A stretch of 5,816 nucleotides of DNA from an uncultured Rhizobiaceae group bacterium (GTDB taxonomy: Bacteria; Pseudomonadota; Alphaproteobacteria; Rhizobiales; Rhizobiaceae), in the NCBI GenBank assembly GCA_905479965.1, contig CAJQOR010000079.1, positions 1 through 5,816 of the forward strand, read 5' to 3'. The notes below the pieces were generated by a model. It did no database searches. It was not told where the DNA came from and was given only the letters and a program-made list of their open reading frames with translations. Made by a program: the position numbers and the translations under genes. Numbering within the stretch: the first letter of the stretch is position 1; every line of letters begins with the position of its first letter. Shown here one piece after another: positions 1 through 4,982 of the stretch.

Positions 1-7
1 CTCAGAA

Positions 8-85
8 TTTGTAAAAAGACCCCAAAAAGCGAGTCAATTTGTGATTTTTGTAAAAATGACTTTGTAAATTTGTAAATTTTGTAAA
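8..85. repeat. Cluster of TTTGTAAA short repeats
   Basis: Five exact copies of TTTGTAAA lie on the + strand at 8-15, 47-54, 61-68, 69-76 and 78-85, with a degenerate TTTGTGAT at 38-45. The last three are nearly tandem (8 and 9 bp apart). The surrounding DNA is very AT-rich, so some recurrence is expected, but five exact 8-mers in 78 bp is a clear cluster. It may be a binding array for a regulator that recognises direct repeats, either the DeoR-type protein downstream or a regulator of a gene beyond the left edge. It may also be simple AT-rich drift. The function is not known. Confidence 0.6.
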
Positions 86-206
86 TATCCTGACTCTTAC
101 TGCGACATCTATCGTCATCACCCCATTTAGCGCAGAAGAAAGCGCTGCAACCAAATCCCTTATCGTCTTCAATATTGTTGATTTGAATAAAACGCGCTAC
201 AGTCGC

Positions 207-235
207 TTGACACTCCAAGCTCGCACCTTTATGCA
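207..235 (+). promoter_or_regulatory. Probable sigma70 promoter of the DeoR-type gene
   Basis: A perfect -35 hexamer TTGACA (207-212) is followed, after exactly 17 bp, by TATGCA (230-235), which matches the first half of the -10 consensus. Transcription would start near 242, giving a leader of about 23 nt with an AGGA ribosome binding site. The -10 element is also the first of four WTGCA repeats, so a protein bound there would block the promoter. The assignment rests on hexamer match and spacing only. Confidence 0.5.
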
Positions 236-265
236 GGTTTTTGCAATAATTTGCAGGATCATGCA
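230..265 (+). promoter_or_regulatory. Candidate operator: four WTGCA direct repeats at exact 10-bp spacing
   Basis: ATGCA or TTGCA occurs at 231-235, 241-245, 251-255 and 261-265, each exactly 10 bp after the last. A degenerate CGCA at 222-225 continues the same phase upstream. All copies would face the same side of the helix. DeoR-family repressors are known to bind short direct repeats spaced about one helical turn apart, so this is a good candidate autoregulatory operator. It spans the -10 element, the ribosome binding site and the start codon. Confidence 0.5.
255..258 (+). promoter_or_regulatory. Shine-Dalgarno of the DeoR-type gene
   Basis: AGGA lies 6 nt before the ATG at 265. This supports that ATG over the overlapping out-of-frame ATG at 261. 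Confidence 0.6.
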
Positions 266-1020
266 TGAATTTAAATATTCCAGATACACGCCAACAGGCG
301 TTAGCTAAGAAACTTGATCAAGGTTCGCAGCTGATTGCGCAGGAACTCGCGCTTGAATTTGATGTTTCGCTTGATACCATTCGGCGCGATATCTTGGCAC
401 TCGAGGCAAGTGGTAAAGCGCGGCGGGTGCGCGGTGGCGCCATGCCAATAGCAAAACCTGTATCCCCTATGTTGGAACGCTTATCATCTGGCCACGGGGT
501 TAACCAGGCCATCATCGATGCGACCCTTGTACAGATTGCCCATACACCAACTTTGATGGTTGACGGCGGCACAACCTCCCTTGCCATTATTTCCAACATA
601 CCAAAGCTGAACGAACGGCTGGTGATTACCCCCTCACCTTGGATCGCTATTGCTGCGCAAGAACGCGGATGTGATGTACATCTTTTGGGTGGCAGTTTGA
701 GCACAAGTGGGGGCATCGCAACAGGTAGCCCAACACTAAAGGATATCGAAAATACCGCGGTTGACGTGAGTATTTTGGGTGTTTGCGGCATCGATGCTGA
801 TTTTGGTTTAAGCGCTGATGATTATGCTGAAATGCACATGAAGCGTGCTATGCACCGCGCTGGTCAGCGCACAATTGTTGCCACTGATCATTTAAAACTT
901 AACACTCGCGCGCGCCATCACACATTACCCATCAATGAAATTGACCTCATTATTACAGATGCATCTTCGGAGCAGATCGAACCTTTCGCGCAATGTGATG
1001 CCGCGTTTGAATTGGTCTAA
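265..1020 (+). CDS. DeoR/GlpR-family transcriptional regulator
   Basis: This is a cytoplasmic DNA-binding regulator of 251 aa, the usual DeoR-family length. Residues 8-60 form the DeoR winged helix-turn-helix, with the family signature visible: LIAQELALEFDVSLDTIRRD at 23-42, then ALEASGKARRVRGGA. Residues about 80-235 are the DeoR C-terminal sensor domain, which has the ribose-5-phosphate-isomerase-like fold. Its phosphate-loop-like MVDGGTTS lies at 98-105 and the ILGVCGIDADFGL segment at 170-182. Family members usually sense phosphorylated sugars or related metabolites. The conserved segment near 206-212 reads ATDHLKL where many relatives have a DSSK-type sequence, so the ligand may differ. 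A promoter, an AGGA ribosome binding site and the WTGCA repeats lie upstream. The permease gene follows after 35 bp and is the likely target. The exact ligand cannot be read from the sequence. Confidence 0.95.
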   Translation: MNLNIPDTRQQALAKKLDQGSQLIAQELALEFDVSLDTIRRDILALEASGKARRVRGGAMPIAKPVSPMLERLSSGHGVNQAIIDATLVQIAHTPTLMVDGGTTSLAIISNIPKLNERLVITPSPWIAIAAQERGCDVHLLGGSLSTSGGIATGSPTLKDIENTAVDVSILGVCGIDADFGLSADDYAEMHMKRAMHRAGQRTIVATDHLKLNTRARHHTLPINEIDLIITDASSEQIEPFAQCDAAFELV

Positions 1021-1055
1021 GTTCAAGATATATATAATTATAAGAAAGCGAATTC

Positions 1056-2189
1056 GTGACTGATTACAATCAAACCGCCCCTGCTCGCCTTTCCACTCGT
1101 CTTGCGTTTTTTGCCGCTGGGTTTGCGATGGCGTGCCTTGCGCCACTTTTCCCCTTTATCAAAACGCAAGTGGGGGCAAATGAAGGTCAATTTGGGCTCA
1201 TTCTTTTGTGCTTAGGGCTCGGATCAATCATTGCAATGCCGGTCACCGGGATTATCTCCGCGCGCTACGGAGCCAAACCAATGATCCTTTTAGGTGGCTT
1301 TGGGTTGGTGTTGTTTCTACCTGCTCTGGTTCTTGCACCAACGCCAATTATTCTTGGTGCAATTTTATTTTTATTCGGCGCATCCTTGGGAACTATTGAT
1401 GTGGCGATGAATGTTCATGGCGCTGAAATTGAAGGCCTTGAACAACGCTCTTTAATGTCCAATTTTCATGCGCAATTTAGCATTGGCGGCTTTTTTGGCG
1501 CCGGTCTCGTGACGTTATTGCTGTCATTTGGCACTCAGTTTCATACCGCTGCAATCATTGGTGCGGTTCTCACATTATTTGCGATGATCTTGTCGCGCAG
1601 CGGGTTGTTATCTGTGAGCGGCAAAGAACCTGAACCTTTTAAATTCCCGCGTGGCGTTGTCTTACTTTTAGCGCTACTGGCGGGTATCACGTTTTTGGTT
1701 GAAGGTGCCGTGCTGGATTGGGGCGCAATCTTAATCATTGATCAAGAGCTTGCCGCAAAAGAAAATGCAGGTATTGGCTATATTTTATTCTCTGTAGCAA
1801 TGGTGATTGCACGATTAAGCGGTGACCGCATTATTAATGCGCTTGGTGGCTTTAAGGTTCTCGTTTTGGGCGGCATTGTCACAATTGCAGGCATTGCCAT
1901 TATACTTCTCAGCCCCTGGGCGCTGGTTGCAACATCAGGTTTTATATTAATTGGACTGGGTGCGGCAAATCTTGTTCCGATCATTTTCAGCGCAGCGGGG
2001 CGACAAAAAGTCATGCCGTCCAGCTTAGCGGTCGCATCGGTCACGACCACTGGCTATGCTGGCATATTATTGGGCCCTGCTCTCATTGGATTTGCAGCAA
2101 ATATGTCAAGCTTAAGCATGGCATTTTGGTTGCTAGCTATTTTGATGGCTGTCATACCGCTCACGGCCAAAATCGTTGCAAGGATCTAA
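1056..2189 (+). CDS. MFS permease, YbjJ/FucP-like
   Basis: This is an inner-membrane transporter of 377 aa with about 12 hydrophobic segments, typical of a compact major facilitator superfamily member. The loop 2-3 signature appears as GIISARYGAKPM (65-76), with a second-half counterpart around ARLSGDRIINALGGFK (252-267). DVAMN (115-119) and EGAVLDWGA (216-224) resemble conserved segments of the YbjJ-like branch, whose substrates are poorly known and which is distantly related to sugar permeases. The start is GTG at 1056. This is the only reasonable start ahead of the first membrane helix, with only a weak AAGAAAG purine stretch upstream. It sits 35 bp after the DeoR-type gene and is probably co-transcribed with it. 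A TATAAT hexamer at 1033-1038 lacks a good -35. Substrate unknown; a sugar or polyol is a guess from the regulator type. Confidence 0.92.
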   Translation: MTDYNQTAPARLSTRLAFFAAGFAMACLAPLFPFIKTQVGANEGQFGLILLCLGLGSIIAMPVTGIISARYGAKPMILLGGFGLVLFLPALVLAPTPIILGAILFLFGASLGTIDVAMNVHGAEIEGLEQRSLMSNFHAQFSIGGFFGAGLVTLLLSFGTQFHTAAIIGAVLTLFAMILSRSGLLSVSGKEPEPFKFPRGVVLLLALLAGITFLVEGAVLDWGAILIIDQELAAKENAGIGYILFSVAMVIARLSGDRIINALGGFKVLVLGGIVTIAGIAIILLSPWALVATSGFILIGLGAANLVPIIFSAAGRQKVMPSSLAVASVTTTGYAGILLGPALIGFAANMSSLSMAFWLLAILMAVIPLTAKIVARI

Positions 2190-2219
2190 TTCATCCTGTT
2201 AAATCAAGCTGGTTTTGAA

Positions 2220-2810
2220 CTATTGCGCCTTTGAGCCAAGCAGCTTTACCACATTCATCCATTTTTCAATTCGGCTTTGGTCTGCTGTGCCTGCAGGCGC
2301 AAAATGTGTTATGCGAGCAGGTTTTATGCCGCAGAAATGAAAAATTTGCCCTTTAATTTGCCGAAGTAGCGCATTGCGATAAAACAACCAAAAGAACAAT
2401 CCAGGTGTATCTGAGGTGACGAAAATGCGTGCAGTTCGGCCAGATAACATTGGGAGCGGCATTCCCAGTTTTGATGTGCGTGTATCAAAAGCCCATCCAG
2501 GCAAAAAGGTTCGATCAAAGATGCCCTTGAGCTTTGCTGGCATCCCTCCCCACCACATTGGTGACGTTAAGACGATATGCTGGGCCCAATCAATGTCCTT
2601 ACGAAGCGCCAACAGATCAGGTTCAAGATCCTTGTGATGTTTGTAACCGGCGAACTCATGATTTGGATCAAACGACATTTGAGATAGATGCGATATTCGC
2701 GCATCATGTCCCGCACTTATCGCGTCTTTTGCATAGGTCTCTGCGATGAATTTAGATAGCGAATTTTTAGCTGGGTGGCCGTTTAAAATGAAAATACGTT
2801 TTTGCGTCAT
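2220..2810 (-). CDS. NAD(P)H-dependent oxidoreductase, flavodoxin-like fold
   Basis: This is a cytoplasmic flavoprotein of 196 aa in the flavodoxin_2 group (NQO1, MdaB and KefF-type). These enzymes use NAD(P)H for two-electron reduction of quinones or other electrophiles. The N-terminal strand and phosphate-binding loop read IFILNGHPAKNSLS (6-19). The flavin and active-site region is the classic SPMWWGGMPAKLKGIFDR (83-100) followed by TFLPGWAF (101-108). The gene is divergent from a TetR-family gene across 109 bp that hold three TGACC-N2-GGTCA-like boxes, so it is probably repressed by that TetR protein and induced by a reactive or toxic compound. The start ATG (2808-2810) fits the domain start, although upstream there is only a weak GGA. 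It ends 30 bp from the convergent permease gene, with no clear terminator between them. The natural substrate is unknown. Confidence 0.93.
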   Translation of the reverse strand: MTQKRIFILNGHPAKNSLSKFIAETYAKDAISAGHDARISHLSQMSFDPNHEFAGYKHHKDLEPDLLALRKDIDWAQHIVLTSPMWWGGMPAKLKGIFDRTFLPGWAFDTRTSKLGMPLPMLSGRTARIFVTSDTPGLFFWLFYRNALLRQIKGQIFHFCGIKPARITHFAPAGTADQSRIEKWMNVVKLLGSKAQ

Positions 2811-2839
2811 AGTCGATTATCCATAAATAATTCAATAAT

Positions 2840-2898
2840 TGACCATGGTCATAAATATGAAAATGACCGTAGTCAATAATTATTTTTGACCTTGGTCA
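2840..2898. promoter_or_regulatory. Three TGACC-N2-GGTCA operator-like boxes between oxidoreductase and TetR
   Basis: Box 1 (2840-2851) is TGACCATGGTCA, a perfect 12-bp palindrome. Box 2 (2864-2875) is TGACCGTAGTCA, with imperfect central pairs. Box 3 (2887-2898) is TGACCTTGGTCA, palindromic apart from the central two bases. Centres are 24 and 23 bp apart. Short inverted repeats in a divergent TetR/target intergenic region are the usual TetR operators. The boxes overlap the promoter elements proposed for both genes. Binding by this TetR protein is inferred. Confidence 0.7.
2848..2876 (-). promoter_or_regulatory. Possible promoter of the oxidoreductase gene
   Basis: On the - strand TTGACT (2876-2871) is followed by 17 bp and then TATGAC (2853-2848). 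The -35 lies in operator-like box 2 and the -10 overlaps box 1, a natural arrangement for repression. An alternative is GATAAT (2821-2816) with a weak TGGTCA -35 18 bp upstream, which would give a leaderless message. Confidence 0.4.
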
Positions 2899-2913
2899 TT
2901 AAATCTGTATTTT
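2886..2913 (+). promoter_or_regulatory. Probable promoter of the first TetR gene
   Basis: TTGACC (2886-2891) and TATTTT (2908-2913) are separated by 16 bp. The expected transcription start falls at about 2919-2920, on the ATG itself, so the message may be leaderless. The -35 overlaps operator-like box 3, which suggests autorepression. Confidence 0.45.
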
Positions 2914-2919
2914 TATCTC

Positions 2920-3498
2920 ATGATTAAACAGACTCAAAAACGTAGTATTGAGACCCGAGCCAAGCTCATCCGTGTTTCTAAAGAGGTGATTTCCGCCCAT
3001 GGCTATGGCGCTATGCGCGTTGAAGAAATTGTCCAGAGCGCCGGGGTAGCCAAAGGAACTTTCTTTGCGCATTTCAAAGATAAAGATGCATTAATGGACC
3101 TTATTATCGGTGCAGAAATCGATGCGCTTTTGGACGATGCACTAAAACTGCCTCAACCTAAAGATTTGGATGGTCTGATTTTACGGCTTCAACCTCTGAT
3201 GAATTTCATGACAAGTGAACGGTATATTTTTGATGTAATCCTGCGCCATTCTGGTGCTGCAGTGAAAGAAGAGATTGGACCTATCGCACAAACTTTTGAT
3301 CGAACGATAGAAATTGCTTCAAAATGGATAGCTAAAGGTAATTTTCGCAAAGATGTGCCTGAAATTCTGCTTGCGGAAGGCGTGCAGGCTTTTGCAGTGC
3401 AAGCGATGGCACTTCATTTTTGCGCCATCAACAATCAAGAAGAGATGCATTTACGCTTTAAAAAATATCTGCAAGCTTGGTTGATCCCTGCTCCTTAA
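2920..3498 (+). CDS. TetR/AcrR-family transcriptional regulator (next to oxidoreductase)
   Basis: This is a dimeric DNA-binding repressor of 192 aa, the usual TetR length. The N-terminal helix-turn-helix covers about residues 11-58. Helix 1 begins near ETRAKLIRVSKEVI, and the recognition region is VEEIVQSAGVAKGTFFAHFK (34-53), where the GTFFAHF segment matches the TetR consensus GTxYxHF. The rest is a helical, variable ligand-binding and dimerisation domain, so the inducer cannot be predicted. It is divergent from the NAD(P)H oxidoreductase and probably represses both that gene and itself through the three boxes between them. No Shine-Dalgarno sequence precedes the ATG at 2920. No ATG or GTG start lies in frame just upstream, and the next internal Met would cut the DNA-binding domain, so 2920 stands as the start. 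Confidence 0.94.
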   Translation: MIKQTQKRSIETRAKLIRVSKEVISAHGYGAMRVEEIVQSAGVAKGTFFAHFKDKDALMDLIIGAEIDALLDDALKLPQPKDLDGLILRLQPLMNFMTSERYIFDVILRHSGAAVKEEIGPIAQTFDRTIEIASKWIAKGNFRKDVPEILLAEGVQAFAVQAMALHFCAINNQEEMHLRFKKYLQAWLIPAP

Positions 3499-3511
3499 TA
3501 TGGAGACTGCA

Positions 3512-3538
3512 ATGAAGAAAAAGTCTATAAATTTATGA
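3512..3538 (+). other. Tiny frame MKKKSINL with a good ribosome binding site
   Basis: GGAG (3502-3505) stands 6 nt before an ATG at 3512. The frame encodes only eight residues (MKKKSINL) and stops at 3536-3538. It follows the TetR stop by 13 bp. It may be the leftover 5' end of a deleted gene, a translated micro-ORF, or chance. No function is assigned. Confidence 0.25.
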
Positions 3539-3572
3539 GATAAACATACAATTTTAATCAATCAATTTACGG

Positions 3573-3594
3573 AATATTCACCATAATATTCACC
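3573..3594. repeat. Tandem AATATTCACC pair
   Basis: AATATTCACC occurs twice with a 12-bp period in the convergent intergenic gap. There are only two units and no further copies nearby, so this is minor and could be a replication-slippage product. Confidence 0.5.
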
Positions 3595-3666
3595 GCCCCA
3601 AAAGCTTGCCTTTAGCAAACCAAATGGGACGATGAGCTTTCTTTTGAGATGATATTGATCGAATAA

Positions 3667-4293
3667 TCAATAGGAAATCGCAGGCGTTTTGCTCAAATAT
3701 TTATCACTCTGCAATTGCGCAACCATAAACTGGGCTGCATCTGAACGGGAGATTTTAAGCTCTAATCCGTCTCGTTTATAGGGTGAAAATCCACGCTGAT
3801 AATTTCCGGTTTTGGGACCATCTGTGAACGCACTTGGGCGGACAATCGTCCAATCTAGATTTGATTTTTTTACCACAGCTTCTTGTGTGTGGTGATCTTC
3901 ATAGGCCGGTCGCAGTAATAAGCCGAACATAATGTTTTTCCATAAGAAATTAAGATTACCGCGACTTTCACCCACACCCAAACTCGACAGACAAACGAAG
4001 CGTTTTACACCATGAATTTTCATACCTTCAGTGATGTGTTTTGTGCCCATTGTTCGCACAGTTCCTTTGCGACCTGCACCCAATGCGCAGATAACACCAT
4101 CGTGGCCTTTAACCGCTTGCGCCACCGAGTAAGCATCAAACACATCTCCTTTTATAACGCTGAGAGCTGATGAGGATGCATGCTCAAAGTTGCCTGAACG
4201 GGTAAATGCTGTGACTTCGTGCCCTTCTGATAGGGCCTCTTGAACAACTTTTCGACCCAATGTGCCTGTTGCACCAAATACTATAATTTTCAT
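3667..4293 (-). CDS. NAD(P)-binding oxidoreductase, atypical SDR (NmrA/BVR-B-like)
   Basis: This is a soluble Rossmann-fold protein of 208 aa. The N-terminal KIIVFGATGTLGRKVV (2-17) holds the GxxGxxG dinucleotide loop. TRS (31-33) at the end of strand 2 includes an Arg suited to NADPH. GD (49-50), VICALGAG (67-74), SSLGVGES (103-110), WTIVRPSAFTDG (148-159) and SRSDAAQFM (182-190) are the other segments usual in the NAD(P)H-binding (PF13460-type) and biliverdin/flavin reductase B-like families. The standard SDR Tyr-xxx-Lys pair is not evident, as expected for this atypical group. Some members are enzymes (flavin or quinone reductases) and others are redox sensors, so the activity here is open. 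A longer TTG start at 4305 is possible, but the ATG at 4293 is preferred: TGGAG lies 6 nt before it and it sits directly ahead of the first strand. Divergent from a TetR-family gene that probably controls it. Confidence 0.92.
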   Translation of the reverse strand: MKIIVFGATGTLGRKVVQEALSEGHEVTAFTRSGNFEHASSSALSVIKGDVFDAYSVAQAVKGHDGVICALGAGRKGTVRTMGTKHITEGMKIHGVKRFVCLSSLGVGESRGNLNFLWKNIMFGLLLRPAYEDHHTQEAVVKKSNLDWTIVRPSAFTDGPKTGNYQRGFSPYKRDGLELKISRSDAAQFMVAQLQSDKYLSKTPAISY

Positions 4294-4299
4294 TTTAAT

Positions 4300-4303
4300 C
4301 TCC
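4300..4303 (-). promoter_or_regulatory. Shine-Dalgarno deciding the SDR start
   Basis: GGAG on the - strand lies 6 nt before the ATG at 4293 and overlaps the codons of the longer TTG-initiated frame. This makes the ATG at 4293 the likely start. Confidence 0.7.
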
Positions 4304-4322
4304 AATTCTGATTTTAGTTTGT

Positions 4323-4351
4323 TTCATTCATTTTACTTTACACCGTGTCAA
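4323..4351 (-). promoter_or_regulatory. Probable promoter of the SDR gene
   Basis: A perfect TTGACA (-35) on the - strand at 4351-4346 is followed by 17 bp and a weak AATGAA (-10) at 4328-4323. The leader would be about 25 nt and contain the GGAG site. The -35 abuts the -35 of the divergent TetR promoter with no spacer. Confidence 0.4.
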
Positions 4352-4358
4352 TTGACAC
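4345..4358. promoter_or_regulatory. 14-bp palindrome of two back-to-back -35 hexamers
   Basis: GTGTCAATTGACAC is a perfect palindrome whose core is TGTCAA joined directly to TTGACA, giving one consensus -35 on each strand. A dimeric repressor or RNA polymerase here would affect both divergent genes. Confidence 0.6.
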
Positions 4359-4380
4359 CGCGACAAGTATTAGTTACTTT
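4352..4380 (+). promoter_or_regulatory. Probable promoter of the second TetR gene
   Basis: TTGACA (4352-4357) is a perfect -35, and TACTTT (4375-4380) lies 17 bp downstream as a weak -10. The expected start of transcription is about 4386-4387, at the ATG, pointing to a leaderless message. Confidence 0.4.
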
Positions 4381-4385
4381 ACATC

Positions 4386-4976
4386 ATGTCAAGAGAGAAA
4401 AACGAAACACGTCAAAAAATTTTGGATTCAACTTTGAAGCTGCTGGAAAAGAGTTCAGGCGGCAAAGAAGTACGCATGAGTGATATTGCCAAGGGGGCTG
4501 GGATCAGCCGACAAGCGGTATATCTTCACTTCCCAACCCGCGCAGATCTATTGATTGCGGTGACCTATCGGTTGGACGAAATATACGGCGCAGCAGATCG
4601 TTTGATCAAGCCCGCAAATGCTGAAACAGGGATCTTACGGCTTGATGCCTATATCGAGGCTTGGCTTGGATATTTACCGCTAATTTATGGTGTTGTGAAA
4701 GCCATGATGGACATGCGTGATGATGATGAAGCTGCAAATGAAGCCTATAATTTGCGCATGCAGCATATCCGCGCTGCGTGCGAGACCACCGTCCAAGCCC
4801 TTGAAAAGGATGGTCAGCTAAAGCCACATTTATCGATTGAAATTGCAACCGACATCTTATGGACCTTGTTATCAATTCCTGTCTGGGAACAATATCGTTT
4901 TAAATGTGGGTGGACGGCAAATGAATGTATTTTGCGAACGACTGACCAAGCAAGGGCGATATTGCTCAAGACATAG
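4386..4976 (+). CDS. TetR/AcrR-family transcriptional regulator (next to SDR)
   Basis: This is a 196-aa regulator with the TetR N-terminal domain. Helix 1 starts at ETRQKILDSTLKLLEKS (7-23), and the helix-turn-helix is MSDIAKGAGISRQAVYLHFP (31-50), with the YLHF recognition segment. The C-terminal ligand domain, about residues 65-190, is helical and ends near a WTLLSIPVWEQYRFKCGW segment. Its ligand is unknown. The gene is divergent from the NAD(P)-binding SDR, and operator-like boxes fill the gap, so autoregulation and control of the SDR are likely. No Shine-Dalgarno sequence precedes the ATG. A later start would remove part of the DNA-binding domain. It ends 6 bp from the convergent XRE gene. 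Confidence 0.94.
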   Translation: MSREKNETRQKILDSTLKLLEKSSGGKEVRMSDIAKGAGISRQAVYLHFPTRADLLIAVTYRLDEIYGAADRLIKPANAETGILRLDAYIEAWLGYLPLIYGVVKAMMDMRDDDEAANEAYNLRMQHIRAACETTVQALEKDGQLKPHLSIEIATDILWTLLSIPVWEQYRFKCGWTANECILRTTDQARAILLKT

Positions 4977-4982
4977 CCGGTT

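Larger units (their letters stand above)
1..264. other. Intergenic region upstream of the DeoR-type gene
   Basis: No convincing gene is seen here. Positions 1-85 hold the TTTGTAAA repeats. At 129-146 a small inverted repeat (AGCGC / GCGCT, 8-nt loop) has no T-run after it. A second inverted repeat at 205-220 (GCTTG / CAAGC, 6-nt loop) overlaps the proposed -35 of the DeoR promoter. One + frame stays open from 60 to about 308 but has no start codon with a ribosome binding site, so it is not called as a gene. Confidence 0.6.
3499..3666. other. Convergent gap with orphan start site and a short tandem repeat
   Basis: This 168-bp stretch separates two convergent genes. It holds a strong ribosome binding site in front of an 8-codon frame (3502-3538), a 10-bp palindrome ATAAATTTAT (3527-3536), and a 12-bp-period tandem pair of AATATTCACC (3573-3582, 3585-3594). 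A 7-bp inverted repeat TATTGAT / ATCAATA (3653-3672, 6-nt loop) covers the stop codon of the SDR gene. No strong intrinsic terminator is seen for either flanking gene. The region could be a degraded remnant of a lost gene. Confidence 0.5.
4337..4392. promoter_or_regulatory. Repeated TTTACACCGTGTCAA-like TetR operator boxes
   Basis: TTTACACCGTGTCAA (4337-4351) is a near-palindrome about a central C, with ACAC pairing to GTGT. TTTACATCATGTCAA (4378-4392) is a second copy. With four more upstream bases (4333-4351 and 4374-4392) the two agree at 17 of 19 positions. A more degenerate copy, TTGACACCGCGACAA, lies between them at 4352-4366. The last box includes the ATG of the TetR gene (4386). Odd-length inverted repeats of this kind are common TetR-family operators, so these are the likely sites for the adjacent regulator. 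Confidence 0.6.

Noticed and set aside
129..146. AGCGC / GCGCT inverted repeat as a terminator or riboregulator
   Set aside because: The stem is 5 bp and no T-run follows. It lies upstream of the proposed promoter, so it would not be in the DeoR transcript.
60..308. Open + strand frame upstream of and overlapping the DeoR-type gene, with a protein-like stretch near 99-150
   Set aside because: It has no ATG before 231, no ribosome binding site for an earlier start, and its end overlaps the well-supported DeoR gene in another frame. It could be a remnant, but nothing supports a working gene.
318..791. 157-codon open frame on the - strand inside the DeoR-type gene
   Set aside because: It is antisense to a clear family member, its translation is rich in Ser, Arg and Pro with no recognisable domain, and no promoter or ribosome site serves it.
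1033..1038. TATAAT as an internal promoter for the permease
   Set aside because: The -10 match is perfect, but no acceptable -35 lies 16-18 bp upstream. AT-rich DNA makes chance likely.
2190..2219. Possible bidirectional terminator between permease and oxidoreductase
   Set aside because: Only a 4-5 bp stem (TCAAG / TTTGA) can be drawn, without a T-tract.
3601..3640. Possible terminator hairpins in the convergent gap (AAAGCT / AGCTTT; TTGC / GCAA)
   Set aside because: The stems are 4-6 bp, one has a very long loop, and neither is GC-rich with a clean T-run.
4294..4305. TTG-initiated N-terminal extension of the SDR gene (MEIK)
   Set aside because: The TTG overlaps the GGAG ribosome binding site of the better-placed ATG at 4293, which directly precedes the first Rossmann strand.
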